A DNA stretch of 64,000 nt, from positions 13,637-77,636 of the forward strand of contig JBGPBV010000014.1 in assembly GCA_041481445.1 (NCBI GenBank). Direction: 5' to 3'. Within the stretch, counting starts at the first letter, position 1. Each line of letters opens with the position of its first letter. Shown here one piece after another: positions 38,329 through 46,443 of the stretch. A program made the translations under genes and the position numbers. Below the pieces are notes generated by a model. It searched no databases. It was not told the origin of the DNA and saw only the letters and a program-made list of their open reading frames with translations. This DNA is from AA29 sp041481445 (GTDB lineage: Bacteria; Acidobacteriota; Vicinamibacteria; Fen-336).

Positions 38329-39387
38329 TCACGAGACTCGTGCTGCGATCGCCTCTCCGACCTCGCGCGTGCCGAGCGTGCCCCCGATGTCGGAAGTCGT
38401 GCGGTCGTTGTCGACCGCCCAATGGACCGCGTCCTCGATCCGCCGCGACTCCTCCGTCCAACCGAGGTGCTCGAGCATCAGGGAGGCGCTCAGGATCGCC
38501 CCCATCGGGTTGGCCACGTTCTTGCCCGCGAACTTCGGGGCGGAGCCGTGCACGGGCTCGAACAGGCTCAGCCGGCCCGGATGGAGGTTCCCGGAGGCGG
38601 CCATGCCGAGCCCGCCCTGGAGGCCGGCGGCGAGGTCGGTGACGATGTCGCCGAACATGTTGCTGGTCACGATGACCTGGAACTGCGCGGGGTCGCGCAC
38701 CATCTGCAGCGCGAGGTTGTCCACGTACAGGTGGACCGCCTCGATCCCGGCGTACTCCGCGGCCACCGCCTTGAAGACGCGCTGCCAGAGGTCGTGGGCG
38801 TGGACGAGCACGTTCGACTTGTCGGCCATGGTCACGCGCGTGCGGCCCCGCGCCCGGGCGAACTCGAAGGCGTGGCGGACGATCCGCTCCACGCCCTTGC
38901 GCGTGTTGAGGTCGATCTCGGTCGCGACCTCGTCCGCGGTGTCCTTCTTGAAGTTGCCGCCCATCATCACGTAGAGGCCCTCCGTGTTCTCCCGGAAGAC
39001 CACGAAGTCGACATCCTTGGGGCCGACGCCCTTGAGTGGACACAGCCGCTCGTGGAAGAGGCGGACCGGGCGAAAGTTCACATACAGGTCCAGGCGGAAG
39101 CGCATCCCGAGCAGGATGTCGGCGGCGTGACGGTTGTCGGGGACCCGCGGATCGCCCATGGCCCCGAGCAGGATCGCGTCGAAGGAGCCCTGCAGCATGC
39201 CGAGCGCGTCCGGCGGGAGCGTGATGCCCGTCTTCAGGTAGTGATCGGCGCCCCAGGGCAGCGGCGTGAGATGGACGGCGCGGCCGGAAGAGGAGGCGAC
39301 CGTTTCGAGGACACGGACCGCCTCCGCGATGACCTCCACCCCGATGCCGTCACCGGGGATGACCGCGATTGCCAACGCGGCCGGCAT
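38329..39387 (-). CDS. Isocitrate/isopropylmalate dehydrogenase family enzyme
   Basis: A 352-residue beta-decarboxylating dehydrogenase. It starts IAVIPGDGIGVEVIAEAVRV, has a substrate-binding RFRLDLYVNFRPVRLF arginine cluster and VVFRENTEGLYV, and the NAD-binding/metal stretch VTSNMFGDIVTDLAAGLQGG. Residues fit the family, but the choice among isocitrate, 3-isopropylmalate, homoisocitrate and tartrate cannot be made from sequence here. It is upstream of the aconitase-like gene by 174 bases and probably serves the same pathway. No leuA or gltA homologue is in the window. Confidence 0.88.
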   Translation of the reverse strand: MPAALAIAVIPGDGIGVEVIAEAVRVLETVASSSGRAVHLTPLPWGADHYLKTGITLPPDALGMLQGSFDAILLGAMGDPRVPDNRHAADILLGMRFRLDLYVNFRPVRLFHERLCPLKGVGPKDVDFVVFRENTEGLYVMMGGNFKKDTADEVATEIDLNTRKGVERIVRHAFEFARARGRTRVTMADKSNVLVHAHDLWQRVFKAVAAEYAGIEAVHLYVDNLALQMVRDPAQFQVIVTSNMFGDIVTDLAAGLQGGLGMAASGNLHPGRLSLFEPVHGSAPKFAGKNVANPMGAILSASLMLEHLGWTEESRRIEDAVHWAVDNDRTTSDIGGTLGTREVGEAIAARVS

Positions 39388-39391
39388 GGCC

Positions 39392-39583
39392 TCAGCTCGG
39401 GAAGGGGTACATCAGCCAGCCGACGACGATCGCGGAGGCCACGAAGGCGGCGAAGGCGAGGAGGCCGAAACGCAGCCGGCTGCGCGCGTCGTCGCGCAGC
39501 AGGGTGGCGAAGACGGCCGACGTGAGCACCGAGAAGGTGACGAGGGCGACGAGGTGGCTGGCCAGCAGGCGGTGGGAGGTCAA
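39392..39583 (-). CDS. Small two-helix membrane protein
   Basis: A 63-residue protein starting at a TTG that overlaps the stop of the DUF6677-like gene (TTGA). It has two hydrophobic helices (LVALVTFSVLTSAVFATLL and FGLLAFAAFVASAIVVGWLM) with a basic DDARSRLR loop between. The longer frame upstream is out of phase with the real gene and was discarded. It lies 4 bases before the dehydrogenase start. Function unknown; it probably acts with its neighbour. Confidence 0.6.
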   Translation of the reverse strand: MTSHRLLASHLVALVTFSVLTSAVFATLLRDDARSRLRFGLLAFAAFVASAIVVGWLMYPFPS

Positions 39584-39957
39584 CGCTTGCGGCCCAGCGC
39601 GGTGTCGTAGGCGTCCAGGACCACCAGGATGTTGAGGAGGCCGGCCACCGCGGTGAACGTGTTGCCGTACTCGAAGGTCACCGACTTGACGTCGCCCTGG
39701 TAGCCCAGCATGCGCACCACGAAGTACGGCAGGCCGATCGCCATCTGGGCCAGGCTGAACAGCGAGGCCAGCACGTCGTCGAGGCCGAGGCTCATCTCCA
39801 GGCGCGAGTCCATGGCCACCCCCAGCGCGAAGAGGGCGCCGATGGCCACCATGAAGATGAGGGCCTTGCCCGGCCGGCGGAGGTAGAGGTGACCCGCGCC
39901 GGGGAGGAGCCACGCGAACAGGGCGGCGGGGACGGGACTCTGGGGTCTCGATTCCAA
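39580..39957 (-). CDS. Small integral membrane protein (DUF6677/TM2-like)
   Basis: A 125-residue membrane protein that starts at a TTG (39957). It has the motif AWLLPGAGHLYLRRPGKALI, seen in DUF6677/TM2-type proteins, then helices around 30-48, 65-85 and 95-112, and ends in a basic GRKR. The family is common in Acidobacteria and of unknown function. A TGCTAAGAT extended -10 lies 9 bases ahead of the TTG, so the transcript may be nearly leaderless. Confidence 0.7.
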   Translation of the reverse strand: MESRPQSPVPAALFAWLLPGAGHLYLRRPGKALIFMVAIGALFALGVAMDSRLEMSLGLDDVLASLFSLAQMAIGLPYFVVRMLGYQGDVKSVTFEYGNTFTAVAGLLNILVVLDAYDTALGRKR

Positions 39958-39966
39958 GAAGCGGCC

Positions 39967-39975
39967 ATCTTAGCA
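39967..39975 (-). promoter_or_regulatory. Extended -10 element for the DUF6677-like gene
   Basis: TGCTAAGAT on the minus strand, an extended -10 box. The same nine bases face the other way at 40020-40028, driving the divergent SpoIVB-type gene. The spacing to the TTG start is 9 bases. Confidence 0.5.
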
Positions 39976-40019
39976 CGCCCGTCCGGCTCCCTCGCCACCA
40001 TTGCCTCCACCGACGCGGG

Positions 40020-40028
40020 TGCTAAGAT
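40020..40028 (+). promoter_or_regulatory. Extended -10 element for the SpoIVB-type protease gene
   Basis: TGCTAAGAT on the plus strand mirrors the element at 39967-39975 exactly. Transcription would start near 40035, giving a leader of about 26 bases with a GGGAGA site before the ATG at 40061. Confidence 0.5.
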
Positions 40029-40060
40029 CGAGTCGACGTCGAGTGGGAGATCTCACGCAG

Positions 40061-41959
40061 ATGCGCTCGTCGATGGCCGTCCTCGCCTGCGGAGTCGCCG
40101 TCGTGATGGCCGGCTCCGCGTTCCTGACCGTCCGCGCCGACTCTCCGGCCAAGCCGCCCGTGGCGGGGGCCACGCCCGATGCCGTGCCCGCGGTGGACAT
40201 CCTGCCCCTGGACGCGGTCCGCCCGGGGATGACGGGCATCGGCCGGACCGTCTTCGAGGGCACGAAGATCGAGGAGTTCAAGGTCACGGTCATCGGCGTC
40301 CTGGAGAACGTCGGCCCCAAGCAGAGCATGATCGTGGCCAGGCTGGAGGGCGGTCCCCTCGAGAAGACGGGAGTGATCGCGGGGATGAGCGGCAGCCCCG
40401 TCTACATCGACGGCAGGCTCGTGGGCGCGGTCGCCTACGGCTTCCCGTTCTCCAAGGAGACCATCGCGGGGATCACGCCGATCTCGGAGATGATCGACGC
40501 CACGAAGACGGGCGGGCCGCGGGCGGCTTCCGCGCGCTTCCCCGCCGTGTTCGGCGCCTCCGGCCCCAAGGCCCCCCTCGACCGCGAGTCGCTGGTGGCC
40601 GCCCTCAAGCGGCCCCTGCCCGCGATCCCGCTCTCCGCGGGCGCGATGCGCGGGGAGATGCCGGGCTCCCTGGTCGGGCAGACCCTCGGCCCGCTGTCGG
40701 TGCCCCTCGTCTTCTCCGGCTTCGATCCCGCCACCTTCGAATGGGCGCGCGGCATGTTCGCGGGCATGGGGTTCACACCCGTGATGGGAACCGGGGGCAA
40801 GGGGACGCTGCCCGCGGGCGTGCTCCCCGACCTGCAGCCGGGGGGCGCGGTGGGCATCTCGCTCATCGAAGGTGACATGGACCTGAGCGCCACCGGGACC
40901 GTCACCCACATCGATAACGGCCGCGTCTACGCCTTCGGCCATCCCTTCTACAACCTCGGCCCTACGCAGTTCCCGATGCGCAAGGCCTACGTCTACTCCG
41001 TCTTCCCGAGCCTCTACCAGTCCTGGAAGATCAGCTCCCCCGCGGACGCGGTGGGCACCATCGAGCAGGACCGCATCACCGCGGTGTCGGGCATGATCGG
41101 CAAGGTCCCGCGCATGATCCCGGTCGAGGTGAAGATCAAGACCAGCCGCGGGCAGGAGCGCACCTTCGCCTTCCGGATGGTCGAGGACGAGCTCTTCAGC
41201 CCCGTGCTCGCCTACGTCTCGCTGGCCTCGGTGCTGCAGAGCAACGAGCGCGCGTTCGGGACCTCCACCATCCGCGTGGACGCGCGCCTGGAGCTGACGG
41301 GCAAGCGCGAGGTGCGGGTGGAGGACCTCTTCACCCAGGAGCAGCCGGCCATCCAGGCCGCCGGCCTGGTGGCGGCGCCCCTGGCCTACCTCATGACCAA
41401 CGACCTCGAGCGGGTGAAGATCGAGAAGGTCACCATCGACGTGGCCTCCGACGAGACGGTCCAGAGCGCCACCCTCGAGCGGGCCTGGCTGGAGCGCACG
41501 GGACCGGTGCGCGCGGGGTCGACGGTGCCGCTCAAGGTCCAGCTCCGCACCTACCGGGGGGAGACCATCACCCAGACGATCCCGATCAGCGTTCCCGCCA
41601 CCGCTCCCGCCGGCAACTACGCGGTGCTGGTGGCGGACGGCCCCTCCCTGACCGCGGTCGAGCAGCGCGAGATGCGGCAGCAGTTCGTGCCCCGCGACCT
41701 CGACCAGCTCATCCGCGCCATCAACGGCCTCCGGCACAACAACCACGTCTACGTGCGCATGACGCGGCCGGACGACGGGGCCATCGTGCGCGGCGAGTAC
41801 ATGCAGTCGCTTCCACCCTCCGTGCTCTCGGTCCTGGGCGGCTCCGAGCAGGGCACGAGCGTGATCCCCCTCCGCACGGCCGCGGTGTGGGACTTCGACC
41901 TTTCCACCGACTACGCCGTCTCCGGCTCGAGGGTGCTGACCCTCCCCGTCGAGCGCTGA
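40061..41959 (+). CDS. SpoIVB-type (S55) serine protease domain protein
   Basis: A 632-residue exported protein. After a signal peptide (LACGVAVVMAGSAFLTV) comes a PDZ-like start, VRPGMTGIGRTVFEG, and the S55 catalytic stretch GMSGSPVYIDGRLVGAVAYG with the likely nucleophile Ser112. In Firmicutes SpoIVB controls sigma-K; homologues in non-sporulating Gram-negatives have unknown targets. The C-terminal 250 residues have no domain I recognise. The ATG at 40061 is chosen because it begins the signal peptide. It begins a run with a beta-propeller protein and a GT9 enzyme. Confidence 0.85.
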   Translation: MRSSMAVLACGVAVVMAGSAFLTVRADSPAKPPVAGATPDAVPAVDILPLDAVRPGMTGIGRTVFEGTKIEEFKVTVIGVLENVGPKQSMIVARLEGGPLEKTGVIAGMSGSPVYIDGRLVGAVAYGFPFSKETIAGITPISEMIDATKTGGPRAASARFPAVFGASGPKAPLDRESLVAALKRPLPAIPLSAGAMRGEMPGSLVGQTLGPLSVPLVFSGFDPATFEWARGMFAGMGFTPVMGTGGKGTLPAGVLPDLQPGGAVGISLIEGDMDLSATGTVTHIDNGRVYAFGHPFYNLGPTQFPMRKAYVYSVFPSLYQSWKISSPADAVGTIEQDRITAVSGMIGKVPRMIPVEVKIKTSRGQERTFAFRMVEDELFSPVLAYVSLASVLQSNERAFGTSTIRVDARLELTGKREVRVEDLFTQEQPAIQAAGLVAAPLAYLMTNDLERVKIEKVTIDVASDETVQSATLERAWLERTGPVRAGSTVPLKVQLRTYRGETITQTIPISVPATAPAGNYAVLVADGPSLTAVEQREMRQQFVPRDLDQLIRAINGLRHNNHVYVRMTRPDDGAIVRGEYMQSLPPSVLSVLGGSEQGTSVIPLRTAAVWDFDLSTDYAVSGSRVLTLPVER

Positions 41960-41995
41960 GGCGGGACGCCGCTCCTGATCCCATTGCGAGGTTCG

Positions 41996-44212
41996 ATGCG
42001 CCACCCCGTCGCCGGGCTCCTGGCCCTGGCCTGCCTCGGCGTCCCCGCCCTCCTCCACGCCGCCCAGCCCCAGTTCTGGCCGCTCGAGGGGGCGCGCGAT
42101 TTCCTGGAGGGCGAGACGGAGGGGCTCTCGGTCGACTCCGAGGGGCGCGTCCGGCTCGCTCCCGCCACCCGCGTCCTGCAAGACCCCGAGGCCCCGTACG
42201 TGTGGTCCCTGGCCCGTGACGGCGACGGGCGGCTCTACGTCGGCACCGGCAACGAAGGGAAGGTCTTCAAGGTCGAGAACGGCAAGTCCTCGCTCCTGTT
42301 CGACGCCCCCGAGCTCGAGGTGCACGCGCTGGCGGTGGGCAAGGACGGCAAGGTCTACGCCGGGACCTCGCCCGACGGCAAGGTCTACGAGATCGACCGC
42401 GACGGCAAGTCGGAGGTCTACTTCGACCCCAGCGACAAGTACATCTGGGCCCTCGCCTTCGACGACAAGGGCCGGCTCCTCGTGGCCACCGGGTCGGAGG
42501 GGCGCATCCACCGCGTGACGGCCAAGGACAAGTCGGAGGTCCTCTTCTCGAGCCCGGAGGGGCACCTCACCGCCCTCGCCGTGGACGGCAAGGGCAACGT
42601 CTACGCGGGCAGCACTCCGGGCGGCGTCCTCTACCGCATCGACTCCGCGGGCAAGGTGTTCGTGCTGCACGACTCCGCCTACCGCGAGGTCAAGGCGGTG
42701 GACGTGGCCGCGGACGGGAGCCTGTACGCGGCGCTCATCGACGGCAAGGACAAGGAGGACCATACCCCGAGCGTGCCGATGCTGCCTCCCGTGACCTCGG
42801 CTCCGATCGGCGAGGTCACGGTCAGCGAGAGCTTCAGCCTGGCCGGACCTCCCGCTCCCAGCGCCACGCCTTCGCCGCGGGCCATGGAGCCGATCCGGAC
42901 GGGCGCGAGCAAGGGCGCGGTCGTGCGCGTGTCCCCGACCGGCGAGGTGGACGTCGTCTGGACCTCGTCCGACGAGATGCCGCACGCGATCGTGGCCGCC
43001 GACGACGGCGTGCTCCTCGGCACCGGCAACAAGGGCAAGCTCTACCGCCTCCACCCGGACCGCTCCTGGACGATGGTCACCTCCTTCCCGGCCGAGCAGG
43101 TGACGAGCCTGCTGCGCGCGAAGTCGGGCGAGGTGTTCCTGGCCACCTCGAACCCCGGCAAGGTGCACGTGGTGGAGGGGGCGGCGGGGACGCGGGGCAC
43201 GCTCACCTCGAAGGCGAAGGACACCGACACCGTCTCGAGCTGGGGCCGGGTGCGCTGGGACGCCGAGCTGCCCCCCGGCACCGAGATCCAGGTGCTCACG
43301 CGCAGCGGCAACACCACGACCCCGGACAGCACCTGGTCCGCCTGGTCGGCGCCCTACACCGACCGCAAGGGCACGCCGATCGCGAGCGAGGCCGCGCGCT
43401 TCCTCCAGGTGCGCGCGGTCCTGATCGGCACGCAGGGCCGTTCGCCCGTGCTCGACACCCTGGTGGCCGCCTACCTCCAGCGGAACCTGCGCCCGCAGAT
43501 CCAGTCCATCACCGTGCATCCGCCGGGCGAGGTCTTCCAGAAGCCGATCTCGCTCTCCGGCGACGTGGACATCCTCGGCCTCGACGAGCCGCGCAGCCCG
43601 GACGGGCGGCCGGGCGGATCCGCCTCCCGCGTGAACGCGCCGTCGGCCACCGCCTACAGCCGACGCCTGTACCAGAAGGGCGTGCAGACGTTCTCCTGGA
43701 AGGCGGACGATCCCAACAGCGACACGCTCGTCTACGACGTGTACTACCGGCCGCTGGGCGACAGCCGGTTCCGGCTGCTGAAGAAGGGCGTGACGGACAC
43801 CGTGGTGGCCTGGGACACCACGACCGTCCCCAACGGCCGCTACGTCGTCAAGGTGACGGCCAGCGACTCGCCCAGCAACCCCGCCGGCTCCGCGCTCAGC
43901 GGCGACAAGGAGAGCGCCCCCTTCGACGTCGACAACACCCCGCCCGCCGTCACGGTGACCCTGGCCGCGGGCACGCCCGCGCGGGTGCACGTCACCGTCA
44001 AGGACGACTCCAGCATCGTGCGCAAGACCGAGTACTCGATCGACGGCGGGAAATGGCAGGAGGTCCACCCCGCCGACGGCATCAACGACAGCCTCGAGGA
44101 GAGCTACGACTTCCCGCTCGGCGAGCTGGCGGGCCCCGGTCCCCACGTCGTGGTCGTGCGGGCGTCCGACCTGCTGGGGAACGTCTCCACCGGCCGCGTC
44201 GAGGTCCCGTAG
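41996..44212 (+). CDS. Secreted beta-propeller protein with C-terminal Ig-like domains
   Basis: A 738-residue exported protein. A signal peptide (GLLALACLGVPALLHA) leads to repeats of the type YVWSLARDGDGRLYVGTGN, VHALAVGKDGKVYAGT, YIWALAFDDKGRLLVATG and LTALAVDGKGNVYAGS, a propeller of about residues 60-400. A middle part carries WSAWS-like beta strands, and the end (about 560-735) has fibronectin/Ig-like strands. The ATG at 41996 has a GAGGTTCG site and is favoured over a TTG 12 bases earlier. No catalytic motif is seen; a binding or sensing role is likely. Confidence 0.72.
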   Translation: MRHPVAGLLALACLGVPALLHAAQPQFWPLEGARDFLEGETEGLSVDSEGRVRLAPATRVLQDPEAPYVWSLARDGDGRLYVGTGNEGKVFKVENGKSSLLFDAPELEVHALAVGKDGKVYAGTSPDGKVYEIDRDGKSEVYFDPSDKYIWALAFDDKGRLLVATGSEGRIHRVTAKDKSEVLFSSPEGHLTALAVDGKGNVYAGSTPGGVLYRIDSAGKVFVLHDSAYREVKAVDVAADGSLYAALIDGKDKEDHTPSVPMLPPVTSAPIGEVTVSESFSLAGPPAPSATPSPRAMEPIRTGASKGAVVRVSPTGEVDVVWTSSDEMPHAIVAADDGVLLGTGNKGKLYRLHPDRSWTMVTSFPAEQVTSLLRAKSGEVFLATSNPGKVHVVEGAAGTRGTLTSKAKDTDTVSSWGRVRWDAELPPGTEIQVLTRSGNTTTPDSTWSAWSAPYTDRKGTPIASEAARFLQVRAVLIGTQGRSPVLDTLVAAYLQRNLRPQIQSITVHPPGEVFQKPISLSGDVDILGLDEPRSPDGRPGGSASRVNAPSATAYSRRLYQKGVQTFSWKADDPNSDTLVYDVYYRPLGDSRFRLLKKGVTDTVVAWDTTTVPNGRYVVKVTASDSPSNPAGSALSGDKESAPFDVDNTPPAVTVTLAAGTPARVHVTVKDDSSIVRKTEYSIDGGKWQEVHPADGINDSLEESYDFPLGELAGPGPHVVVVRASDLLGNVSTGRVEVP

Positions 44213-44222
44213 CCCTTCCGCG

Positions 44223-45155
44223 CTGAGAGTCCTCCTCGTCCGCGCGGGAGCCCTCGGCGACGTGCTGCTCCTGCGCGCGTCGGTGGCCGCCTTGCGGGCG
44301 GCCGGACATCGCGTCTCCGTCCTCGCCCCTTCCGCCGCCGGGGCCGCGCTGGTCGGGCCCGGACCGGGCGAGGCGGAGTCGGCCCTGCCCTGGGAGGCGG
44401 CGAGCATGGCCTCGCTGCTGTCCGGCGACGGCCAATTGCCGGACGAGGCGCGGCGCGTGCTGGCTCCCTTCGATGGCGTGATCGCCTACACGTCGAACGA
44501 GGAGCTGGTACGTGGGATTGCCGCCGCGGCCCCGAGGGCGCAGGTTGTGTCCCGCGGGCCGCTTCCTCCAACGAGTGGTCCGCACGCCGCCAGATGGCTG
44601 GCGGAGGCCGTGAGGCCTTTCGGTGCCGACCCGAACACACCGACACCGCTGCTGCAGCCCACCGCAGACGAGATCGGCTGCAGCAGGACATGGCTCGACC
44701 GGCTGGGCGCGCGCTTCCTGGCCATCCATCCCGGCAGCGGCTCGGCGGGCAAGAACTGGCCGGCCGATCGGTTCACGTCGGTGGTGGACGCGGTCGCGGC
44801 CGGGCAGCCGTGGCTGCTCGTCGAGGGTCCGGCCGATCGCGACGCCGCCGTCCCGCTGGCGCGCCGTGATGGCGCCGTCCGGGCCCGCGAGCTGCCGGCG
44901 AGGGTCCTGGGGACGGTGCTCGCCCGAGCGGGCGTCTACGTCGGCAACGACTCCGGCGTGAGCCACCTCGCCGCGGCCTGGGGAGCGCCGGTCGTCGCCC
45001 TCTTCGGACCGACCGACCCTGCCCTCTGGGCGCCCGTCGGCCCGAGGGTCACCGTCGTCCGCTCCCCGGACGGCCGGATGGACGGGATCGCCGCCACGCA
45101 CGTGACGGACGCCGCTCTGGAGCGTCGCGAGGCGGCCGGCCTGGAGATCGTTTAG
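44223..45155 (+). CDS. Glycosyltransferase family 9 (heptosyltransferase-like)
   Basis: A 310-residue GT9 enzyme of the kind that adds heptose or hexose to lipopolysaccharide core. The family N-terminus RVLLVRAGALGDVLLLRASV is encoded from 44223, but the only start codon there is CTG; the first usual start (GTG 44262) would cut into this motif. Later marks are FLAIHPGSGSAGKNWPADRF and VYVGNDSGVSHLAAAWGAPVVALFGPTDP, the donor-binding region. It lies 10 bases after the propeller gene. Its stop is inside the palindrome at 45147-45166. Confidence 0.85.
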   Translation: MRVLLVRAGALGDVLLLRASVAALRAAGHRVSVLAPSAAGAALVGPGPGEAESALPWEAASMASLLSGDGQLPDEARRVLAPFDGVIAYTSNEELVRGIAAAAPRAQVVSRGPLPPTSGPHAARWLAEAVRPFGADPNTPTPLLQPTADEIGCSRTWLDRLGARFLAIHPGSGSAGKNWPADRFTSVVDAVAAGQPWLLVEGPADRDAAVPLARRDGAVRARELPARVLGTVLARAGVYVGNDSGVSHLAAAWGAPVVALFGPTDPALWAPVGPRVTVVRSPDGRMDGIAATHVTDAALERREAAGLEIV

Positions 45156-45181
45156 ATCTAAACGATTTCGTTCCGGAACGA
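45147..45181. promoter_or_regulatory. Two adjacent perfect palindromes before the lactonase-like gene
   Basis: ATCGTTTAGATCTAAACGAT (45147-45166, 20 bases) and TCGTTCCGGAACGA (45168-45181, 14 bases) are each perfectly self-complementary and lie one base apart. They cover the GT9 stop and lie 65-100 bases ahead of the next gene, upstream of a TTGACC-N18-TACCCT promoter-like pair (45200-45229). They look like operator sites for a dimeric regulator. A terminator is less likely because the centres lack a loop and no T-run follows. Confidence 0.55.
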
Positions 45182-45246
45182 GAGACCCGCCATTCCCTGT
45201 TGACCGGCCGCTCACGCCTGGCCTACCCTTCCCCAGCACCTCTGCC

Positions 45247-46443
45247 ATGAAGCGGGCGCTGCTGGCCGCGTCGCTCTCCGCCCTCCCCCTCCTCCCCGGA
45301 TGCGGAGGGGGGACCGGAATGCCGACGCCGGCGACGTCCGCGCCCGCCGTGTCCGGCGCTACCGCGTCCACGCTCCTGTTCGTGCGCCAGCGCGGCGGGG
45401 CCGTCGTCGCCTTCGGGGTCGACGCGGCGACGGGAGCCCTTCACGGCCCCGGGCGGCCGGTCGCTTCCGGCGTGACGGTTGCGCTCTTCACGGACCCGCG
45501 GGGACGGTTCGTGTACACGCTCGACGAGACGTCCGTCAGCGCGCTGCGCATCGTCGATCCGATCACGGGCGCCCTCGCCCCCTCGGGGTCCCCGACCCCG
45601 CTGACACTGCCCGCCGGCCGGGCGGTGGTCGCGATCGAGCCCTCCGGCCGGTTCGCCTACGTGACCGAGAGCCGTAGGACCCAATACGATTGCCTCGGTC
45701 CCGGCCTCGTCCACACCTACGCGATCGACACTCTCGGCACCTGGTCCGTGGTTCCGGGCGGCGACGCCGTCACCGAGACCGCGCCCAGCGGCATCGCTTT
45801 CGCGCGCGGGGGCCGGACCGCGTACGTGACCGCGTCCGGCGACCATACGCAGCTCTACGGCCCGTGCCCTCGCGGCGGGATCTCGGCCTACACCGTGGAC
45901 GACGCCACGGGCCGGCTGTCCGCCGTAGCCGGCTCTCCCTTCGCGGCCGACTACGGCAACGACGGGATCGGAGCCGCCTCGCCCCGCGGGCTCGCGTTCA
46001 TCCTCAAGAGCGAGTACTACGCGGGCCTGGCCATCCGGAGCTATCGGGTCGACGAGACGACGGGTGCGCTCGCCCCGGCGGGCGTCACGCCGATACTGAC
46101 GGCGAACCTCACCCCCGGCCGCCTGCTGGTCGACCCCCAGAATCGTTTCGTCTACGCGTCCTGGGAGCCCGACTCCGGTCCGATCCAGACCGCGGCCTTC
46201 GCCATCCAACCCTCGGGCGCCCTGGCCCCGGTCCCCGGATCACCGTTCGACGTCGAGGCCTTTCCGACGACCCTGGACCCGGACGGGCGGTTCCTCTACT
46301 TCATCGGAGGACCCGACGGCCACCAGATCGACGCCAGCGCGGTGGATGGTCTGACCGGCGGCCTGTCTCCCGTCCCCGGCTACCCGGTCTCGCTCGCCGG
46401 CGATCGGATCGCCGGTCTGGCGTTCGTTCGGACGGCGCCCTGA
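45247..46443 (+). CDS. Lactonase-family (YncE/PGL-like) beta-propeller lipoprotein
   Basis: A 398-residue protein with a lipoprotein signal (LSALPLLPGC, Cys19 or so). The body is a seven-bladed propeller with the lactonase-family pattern: GVDAATGALHGPG, FTDPRGRFVYTLDE, SAYTVDDATGRLSAVAGSPF, LVDPQNRFVYASWEPD, and FAIQPSGALAPVPGSPFD. The family includes 6-phosphogluconolactonase, but most exported members have no proven reaction. Its stop abuts the stop of the anti-sigma gene with no spacer (TGATCA). Twin palindromes upstream suggest regulation. Confidence 0.78.
   Translation: MKRALLAASLSALPLLPGCGGGTGMPTPATSAPAVSGATASTLLFVRQRGGAVVAFGVDAATGALHGPGRPVASGVTVALFTDPRGRFVYTLDETSVSALRIVDPITGALAPSGSPTPLTLPAGRAVVAIEPSGRFAYVTESRRTQYDCLGPGLVHTYAIDTLGTWSVVPGGDAVTETAPSGIAFARGGRTAYVTASGDHTQLYGPCPRGGISAYTVDDATGRLSAVAGSPFAADYGNDGIGAASPRGLAFILKSEYYAGLAIRSYRVDETTGALAPAGVTPILTANLTPGRLLVDPQNRFVYASWEPDSGPIQTAAFAIQPSGALAPVPGSPFDVEAFPTTLDPDGRFLYFIGGPDGHQIDASAVDGLTGGLSPVPGYPVSLAGDRIAGLAFVRTAP

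Noticed and set aside
40022..44407. A 1461-codon minus-strand frame opposite the S55 protease and propeller genes
   Set aside because: It mirrors two well-supported plus-strand genes with signal peptides and known motifs. High GC content leaves antisense frames open; its translation is rich in Arg, Gly, His and Asp with no domain.
45147..45166. Rho-independent terminator after the GT9 gene
   Set aside because: The palindrome has no natural loop, its stem is AT-rich and no T-run follows; an operator is more likely.
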